This document shows positions 7,482 through 12,560 of a DNA stretch of 15,585 bases, one piece after another. The DNA is from Bacteroidales bacterium. GTDB taxonomy: Bacteria > Bacteroidota > Bacteroidia > Bacteroidales > VadinHA17. Below the pieces are notes generated by a model. The model was not told where the DNA came from. It was given only the letters and a program-made list of their open reading frames with translations, and ran no database searches. A program made the translations under genes and the position numbers. Each line of letters begins with the position of its first letter. Positions within the stretch are counted from its first letter, which is position 1. Location: NCBI GenBank assembly GCA_015486475.1, contig WFRO01000177.1, forward strand, positions 1 to 15,585. Direction: 5' to 3'.

Positions 7482-10277
7482 ATGAAAAAGATCCTTTTCC
7501 TCCCGCTGTTCCTTCTCCTCGCCGCCTGCTCCTCCCGGGCACCGGAAATACAACAACCCGCCGGCAAGGGTTTCATTCGCCTCCGGGTATATGACGAAGG
7601 TATCATTCGCGTGACGGTATCCCCGGTCAAAGAACTAAAGGAACGCCCGAGCCTGATGGTCATCGCCCGGCCGTTACGAAAAAAAGGCTGGCAGAAAAAA
7701 GAGGATGACCGTTCTGCCGAGCTGATCACACCGCGTCTCACCGTACGCCTGGACAAAGAAAAAGGGACGCTCCTCTTCCTGAACCGGCAGGGCGACACCC
7801 TGCTGCAGGCCGGCAGGGCCGCTCTCACACCTGTAACCGTCCCCGGTGAGACAGACCAGGCCTATAGCATAACCCAGTCTTTCCTCCTTTCTCCCGGCGA
7901 GTCCGTGTACGGCCTGGGACAATACCAGGACGGGGTGATGGACCTGCGGGGCCATGACCGCATCCTCTTCCAGGAGAACAGGCAGGCGGTGACACCTTTC
8001 TTTGTCACCACGAAGAACTACGGCATCCTCTGGGACAACTACTCCCTGACAAAGTTCCACGACGGTGCTGACGGCACGACGATGTGGTCGAAGGTAGCCG
8101 ATGCCGTCGATTACTATTTCATCGCCGGCGACAACCTGGACGGGGTGATCGGCGGGTACCGCCATCTCACGGGGCAGGCACCTCTTTACGGCCGCTGGGC
8201 CTATGGCTACTGGCAGTGCAGGGAGCGTTACCATACCCAGGAAGAGCTGCTGGACGTCGTGCGGGAGTACCGCCGCCGTCATCTTCCGCTGGACGACATC
8301 GTCCAGGACTGGCTGTACTGGGGCAGCCACGGCTGGAACGCCATAGAGTTTGACAGCACCCGCTACCCCGATCCCAAAGGGATGATCGACAGTGTGCACG
8401 CCCGCCATGCCCATATCATGATCTCCATCTGGCCCAACTTCGCCCCGCAGACCACCATCTACAAGGAGATGAAAGAAAAGGGCTATCTCATCACCGGCAG
8501 GCAGAGCATAGAACGGGGCCTCTACGATCCCTATAACCCGGAAGCACGCGATCATTACTGGAAATGGCTCAACCGCAACATCTTCTCCCTGGGCATGGAC
8601 GCCTGGTGGATGGATGCCACCGAGCCGGAGGTGAGCGGCGCCACCCTCGACGAGCGGGTCGCTGCCATGGAGCACCTGGGCACTACCCATCTGGGCAGCA
8701 TGGCCCGTTACCTGCTCTCCTACTCGCTGATGAGCACAAAAGGGGTGTATGAGAACCAGCGAAGGACCACCGACCAAAAAAGGGTCTATATCCTCACCCG
8801 CTCGGCCTATGCAGGCCAGCAGCGTTACGCCGCCACCACCTGGTCGGGCGACATACATGCCCGGTGGGAGGTCTTCCGCCATCAGATCACCGCCGGCGTC
8901 AACTTCTGCATGGCGGGTATCCCGTACTGGACCACCGACATAGGCGCCTTTTTTCCCGACGATCCCCTGGGTAACCGCGACAACGCCTACCGCGAGCTCT
9001 ACCTGCGCTGGTTCCAGTTCGGCACCTTCTGCCCCATCTTCCGCTCCCACGGCACGGGCACCCCCCGCGAGATCTATAATCTCGGCGGCGAAGGGTCGTG
9101 GACCTACCATCCCCTGAAAAGCTTCGACGAGCTGCGCTACCGCCTGCTGCCCTACATTTACTCCCTGGCCTGGCAGGTCACCAGCCACGGGTACACCCTC
9201 ATGCGGGGACTGCCCATGGATTTCCCCGCCGATACTACGGCACGGAAAACAGGGGATGAATATATGTTCGGGCCGGCCTTCCTGGTAGCCCCGGTAACAG
9301 AAAAGATGTACTTTGAGAAAAATTATACCGGCGAGGTGATCCCCTCCTCCGCACTGTACGACGACAAAGGGCAGAAAGGAAGCCTGTCCGTACGGTTCTA
9401 CCAGGGAACCGATTTCGACACCCTGAAAACCAAGAGAAACATTAGCAAATTAAACATCAACTGGAACGACGGCACCTCCCTCCCCTCCCAAGTGAACAAG
9501 CACTATTTCAGCGTGCGCATGACGGGGGAGATACGACCGGAAGAAACCGGGAAATACACCTTCCTGACCACCTCCAATGACGGCATCCGGGTGAAGATCG
9601 GCGGAAAGACCGTGGTGGAGAACTGGACGGGGCACGGCGTAACGATCGATGAGGGGACCATCACCCTGGAGGCCCATAAAAAATATCCCATCACCCTCGA
9701 ATATTTCCAGTTGCTGGGCAATGCCACCACCAAACTGGCATGGATCCCCCCGTCGGTGCGGGACACCTTGCGGAAGCCCAGGCTCACACAGGTCAGGAAC
9801 AAACAGGTCTATCTGCCGGCCGGTGCAGAATGGTACGATTTCTGGCGGGGAGACAGCTATACGGGCGGACAGACCGTACAGGTGCCCGCCCCGGTGAGTG
9901 AGATGCCCCTCTTCGTCCGGGCCGGCAGCATCCTGCCCATGGGTCCGGTGATGGAGTATGCCACCCAGAAACCGGCCGATCCCATCGAGCTGCGGATCTA
10001 TACCGGGGCGGATGCTCATTTTGTCCTGTACGAGGATGAGAACGACAACTATGACTACGAAAAAGGCGTCTATATCACTATCCCCGTCACCTGGGATGAG
10101 GAGCAGCAGACCCTGACCATCGGCAGCCGGAGAGGATCGTTCCCGGGCATGCTGAAAAAACGTACCTTCCGCATCGTGTGGGTGGAAAAAGGCCATGGCA
10201 CCGGCATCTATCCCGAAGAGAAGGCGGATAAGGTGGTGGAGTATGAAGGGAAGGAAGTGAAAATAAGTAAAAAGTAA
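7482..10277 (+). CDS. GH31 alpha-glycosidase lipoprotein with PA14 insertion
   Basis: The 931-residue product has a lipoprotein signal (lipobox LAAC, Cys16). GH31 motifs are intact: WAYGYWQCRERY, WWMDATEPE with nucleophile Asp378, TWSGDIHARWEVFRHQI with acid/base Asp457, and FRSHGTG. The family works by a retaining mechanism and includes alpha-xylosidases, alpha-glucosidases and alpha-galactosidases. DNYSLTKFHD and the general layout most resemble the Bacteroidota alpha-xylosidase-like group, but substrate is uncertain. A PA14 domain (about 633-757, with TTSNDGIRVKIGGKTVVENW) is inserted between LVAPVTE (601-607) and the segment VYLPAGAEWYDFW, which are adjacent in ordinary GH31 enzymes. The usual C-terminal beta-domains then follow (MPLFVRAGSILPMGP, YEDENDNYDYEKG). 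It lies 17 bp after the propeller gene. The stop codon sits in a 7-bp repeat. Confidence 0.95.
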   Translation: MKKILFLPLFLLLAACSSRAPEIQQPAGKGFIRLRVYDEGIIRVTVSPVKELKERPSLMVIARPLRKKGWQKKEDDRSAELITPRLTVRLDKEKGTLLFLNRQGDTLLQAGRAALTPVTVPGETDQAYSITQSFLLSPGESVYGLGQYQDGVMDLRGHDRILFQENRQAVTPFFVTTKNYGILWDNYSLTKFHDGADGTTMWSKVADAVDYYFIAGDNLDGVIGGYRHLTGQAPLYGRWAYGYWQCRERYHTQEELLDVVREYRRRHLPLDDIVQDWLYWGSHGWNAIEFDSTRYPDPKGMIDSVHARHAHIMISIWPNFAPQTTIYKEMKEKGYLITGRQSIERGLYDPYNPEARDHYWKWLNRNIFSLGMDAWWMDATEPEVSGATLDERVAAMEHLGTTHLGSMARYLLSYSLMSTKGVYENQRRTTDQKRVYILTRSAYAGQQRYAATTWSGDIHARWEVFRHQITAGVNFCMAGIPYWTTDIGAFFPDDPLGNRDNAYRELYLRWFQFGTFCPIFRSHGTGTPREIYNLGGEGSWTYHPLKSFDELRYRLLPYIYSLAWQVTSHGYTLMRGLPMDFPADTTARKTGDEYMFGPAFLVAPVTEKMYFEKNYTGEVIPSSALYDDKGQKGSLSVRFYQGTDFDTLKTKRNISKLNINWNDGTSLPSQVNKHYFSVRMTGEIRPEETGKYTFLTTSNDGIRVKIGGKTVVENWTGHGVTIDEGTITLEAHKKYPITLEYFQLLGNATTKLAWIPPSVRDTLRKPRLTQVRNKQVYLPAGAEWYDFWRGDSYTGGQTVQVPAPVSEMPLFVRAGSILPMGPVMEYATQKPADPIELRIYTGADAHFVLYEDENDNYDYEKGVYITIPVTWDEEQQTLTIGSRRGSFPGMLKKRTFRIVWVEKGHGTGIYPEEKADKVVEYEGKEVKISKK

Positions 10278-10290
10278 TAAGTAATAAGGC
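10263..10290. repeat. Heptanucleotide repeat spanning the GH31 stop codon
   Basis: Four 7-bp units run ATAAGTA, AAAAGTA, ATAAGTA, ATAAGGC. The TAA stop at 10275-10277 falls inside them, so the last residues (Ile-Ser-Lys-Lys) are encoded by repeat sequence. Confidence 0.7.
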
Positions 10291-10297
10291 AAAAGAA

Positions 10298-10339
10298 GGT
10301 TTCAGGTTTCAGGTTTCAGGTTCCAGGTTTCAGGTTCGA
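10298..10339. repeat. Heptanucleotide array GGTTTCA, 6 copies
   Basis: There are six 7-bp units. Units 1-3 and 5 are exactly GGTTTCA, unit 4 is GGTTCCA and unit 6 is GGTTCGA. It is one of the cleanest of the 7-bp arrays. Confidence 0.9.
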
Positions 10340-10380
10340 AGGATGATTGATAAATGGCTACTTAATTTCTACTTAATTTC

Positions 10381-10398
10381 ATCCCGACGAGTCGGGAT
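10381..10398. repeat. Hairpin between TAATTTC copies (1)
   Basis: ATCCCGA pairs with TCGGGAT around a CGAG tetraloop. It lies between TAATTTC at 10374 and AAATTTC at 10399. No T-run follows. Confidence 0.8.
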
Positions 10399-10431
10399 AA
10401 ATTTCGTGAGGGCACAGCCCGAACTAATTTC

Positions 10432-10446
10432 GGCTGCAAAGCAGCC
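10432..10446. repeat. Hairpin between TAATTTC and TAATGAC units (2)
   Basis: GGCTGC pairs with GCAGCC around an AAA loop, a perfect 6-bp stem. It begins immediately after TAATTTC (10425-10431) and ends immediately before the first 11-bp unit. A smaller GGGC-ACA-GCCC hairpin lies just upstream at 10410-10420. Confidence 0.8.
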
Positions 10447-10534
10447 TAATGACCTTCGAATGACCATCGAATGACTATTGTATGACAATCGTATGACTAC
10501 CTAATGACTACCTAATGACTACCTAATGACTACC
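10447..10534. repeat. 11-bp tandem array TAATGACTACC, 8 copies
   Basis: There are eight head-to-tail 11-bp units. The last three (10502-10534) are identical TAATGACTACC. The first five vary at the first base and at positions 8-11 but keep the central ATGAC. The array then passes directly into TAATTTC at 10535. Units have no spacers, so it is not a CRISPR array. Confidence 0.92.
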
Positions 10535-10580
10535 TAATTTCGCGACCGCAGGGAGCTAATTTCCACTTAATTTCGCGAGC

Positions 10581-10619
10581 GCCCTGCCTTCGTCCCGGCT
10601 TGCGAGGACTACGGCGGGC
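10581..10619. repeat. Imperfect inverted repeat near the FG-GAP gene start
   Basis: CCCTGCCTTCGTCC on the left is largely complementary to GGACTACGGCGGG on the right around a GC-rich loop, giving an interrupted stem. GCGAGC flanks it on both sides (10575-10580 and 10626-10631), and TAATTTC lies outside each flank (10568 and 10632). It looks like one more hairpin module of the mosaic. Confidence 0.55.
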
Positions 10620-10655
10620 AAAGAAGCGAGCTAATTTCTTACCAACAACATAACC

Positions 10656-12548
10656 ATGAAAAAAAGATCTCTGTTCCTATCCACATTATTGTTTTTTCAG
10701 ACTTTCTTCCTTTTCTCCCAGGATCCGGCCGCATACCGGCTCCCGTACAATCATCCCGGGCTGGTGGTCGATCTGGGGGTGGGGCTGTGGGCCAACCCTG
10801 TACCTGTCGACTGGAACGGTGACGGTCTCAACGACCTGCTGGTCACCTGCCGCGACAAACCCTCCAAAGGGATGTACTACTTTGAGAACCGGGGCGACGG
10901 CATCTTCTCCAAAGGGAAGAAGATCGCCGACGGTCTCCACAACCTCACCGTCTCCTGGCCCGGCGGCATCATGGTCCTCTGCACCCCCGGTGTAATGTAC
11001 CGCAACTTCCGGGATGATCTTTTTTCGCATCCCGAAAAGATCCGGTACAAGCAGGAGTTCTTCTCCGGCCGCACCAACCAGTGGAAATTTGCCGATTACG
11101 ACGGCGACGGACGCTACGACCTGATCGTCGGCGCCAGCGACTGGCGGGAGTACGGATGGGATGATGCCTATAACGATAAAGGGGAGTGGATCCATGGCAG
11201 GCTGCACGGCTATGTCTATTGGATAAAGAACAACGGCACCAACGAAAAACCCCGCTACGGTCCTGCGCAACACATCCTCGCCGGCGGCCGGCCGGTGGAT
11301 GTGTACGGCAAGCCCTCTCCCAACCTGGTGGACTGGGACGGCGACGGCGACCTCGATCTCCTCTGCGGCGAGTTTCTCGACCGCATCACCTTCTTCGAGA
11401 ATACCGGCACCCGCACCGCCCCGGTTTATGCTCCCGGTCGTTTCCTCACCACCGGCAGCCAGGTGCTGCATCTCGAACTGGAGATGCCCGAAGTGGTGGT
11501 GTACGACTGGGACCGCGACCAGGATCCCGACATCCTCGTGGGCATGGAAGACGGCCGCGTGGTCTTCATCGGGAATACCGGAAAAGATCCCGATGGAAAA
11601 CCGGTGGTAGCCGCCCCGCGCTATTTCAGGCAGCAGGCCGACTTCGTCAAATGCGGTGTACTGGCCACCCCCTGCAGTTTCGACTGGGATGGTGACGGCG
11701 ACGAGGACCTCATCGCCGGCAACTCGGCAGGCTTCCTGGAGTATTTTGAGAACCTGGGCGGCGGCGCCACACCCCGCTGGGCCGCGCCGGTGCGTCTGAA
11801 GGCCGGCGGGAAGGTGTTCCGCATCATGGCCGGGAAGAACATGTCGATCCAGGGGCCTGCCGAAGCCAAATGGGGCTACACCGTCCCCTACGTGGCCGAC
11901 TGGAACATGGACGGTCTGCCCGACATTGTCCTCAACGATATCACAGGCAAGATCCTCTGGTTGCCCAACAACGGCACACGCCGGCATCCTGTGCTGGGCG
12001 AAGCCCGCCCCGTGCAGGTGGACTGGCCCGGCACCCCGCCCAAACCGGCCTGGAACTGGTGGGATCCCGCTCCCCGTGAGCTGGTGGTGCAGTGGCGCAC
12101 CCGCCCCGTGGTCATTGACCTGAACCATGACGGGCTCAACGACCTGGTGATCCTCGACCACGAAGGCTACCTCAGCTGGTTCGAGCGGGAGAAAAAAGAC
12201 GGAGATCTGATCCTCAGGCCGGGACAGCGGATCTTTTTCGACACCCAGGGCAACCCCCTCCGCCTCAATGACCGGAAAGCAGGCCACAGCGGCCGCCGCA
12301 AGATCGACCTCGTCGACTGGGACGGCGACGGCGACCTCGACCTGCTGGTCAATACAAAGAACATCGCCCTCTACAGGAACATCGGGAGCAATGATCATTT
12401 TGTCTTTAAGGACGAAGGCAACCTGAACGACCTCTACCTGGCCGGCCACAGCACCTGCCCCACCCACGTCGACTGGAACGGCGACGGCATCCCCGACCTG
12501 CTCATCGGCGCCGAAGACGGATTTTTTTATTACCTGCCAAGGAAATAA
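10656..12548 (+). CDS. Secreted FG-GAP/VCBS-repeat protein with nine calcium-loop motifs
   Basis: This is a 630-residue exported protein with a signal peptide ending near LFS/QDP. Nine calcium-binding-type loops of the form Asp-Trp-Asp/Asn-Gly-Asp-Gly-x-x-Asp-Leu begin at about residues 52, 147, 226, 284, 343, 415, 488, 554 and 606. Examples are DWNGDGLNDLL and DWDGDGDLDLL. Loops at 284 (DWDRDQDPD), 415 (DWNMDGLPD) and 488 (DLNHDGLND) are variants. The 52-95 residue spacing fits a seven- or eight-bladed integrin-alpha-like beta-propeller. Such proteins bind carbohydrate or act as polysaccharide lyases; nothing I see decides between these. It is 12 bp upstream of the GH2 gene and probably cotranscribed with it. 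The chosen ATG gives a complete signal peptide (MKKRSLFLSTLLFF). Confidence 0.9.
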   Translation: MKKRSLFLSTLLFFQTFFLFSQDPAAYRLPYNHPGLVVDLGVGLWANPVPVDWNGDGLNDLLVTCRDKPSKGMYYFENRGDGIFSKGKKIADGLHNLTVSWPGGIMVLCTPGVMYRNFRDDLFSHPEKIRYKQEFFSGRTNQWKFADYDGDGRYDLIVGASDWREYGWDDAYNDKGEWIHGRLHGYVYWIKNNGTNEKPRYGPAQHILAGGRPVDVYGKPSPNLVDWDGDGDLDLLCGEFLDRITFFENTGTRTAPVYAPGRFLTTGSQVLHLELEMPEVVVYDWDRDQDPDILVGMEDGRVVFIGNTGKDPDGKPVVAAPRYFRQQADFVKCGVLATPCSFDWDGDGDEDLIAGNSAGFLEYFENLGGGATPRWAAPVRLKAGGKVFRIMAGKNMSIQGPAEAKWGYTVPYVADWNMDGLPDIVLNDITGKILWLPNNGTRRHPVLGEARPVQVDWPGTPPKPAWNWWDPAPRELVVQWRTRPVVIDLNHDGLNDLVILDHEGYLSWFEREKKDGDLILRPGQRIFFDTQGNPLRLNDRKAGHSGRRKIDLVDWDGDGDLDLLVNTKNIALYRNIGSNDHFVFKDEGNLNDLYLAGHSTCPTHVDWNGDGIPDLLIGAEDGFFYYLPRK

Positions 12549-12560
12549 CCCTTACCCGTC

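Larger units (their letters stand above)
10278..10655. other. Repeat and hairpin mosaic gap between pairs 2 and 3
   Basis: This is the longest gap (378 bp) and has no supportable gene. It has heptad arrays at its left end (to 10339). From 10363 to 10638 it is a mosaic in which seven exact copies of TAATTTC (10363, 10374, 10425, 10535, 10557, 10568, 10632) and one AAATTTC (10399) separate short hairpins and an 11-bp tandem array. I see no clear promoter, although the FG-GAP gene start at 10656 needs one nearby if it is not read through from the GH31 gene. Confidence 0.8.

Noticed and set aside
10447..10534. Possible CRISPR array
   Set aside because: The 11-bp units abut without spacers, are too short, and no cas gene is visible. 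The heptad arrays fail for the same reason.
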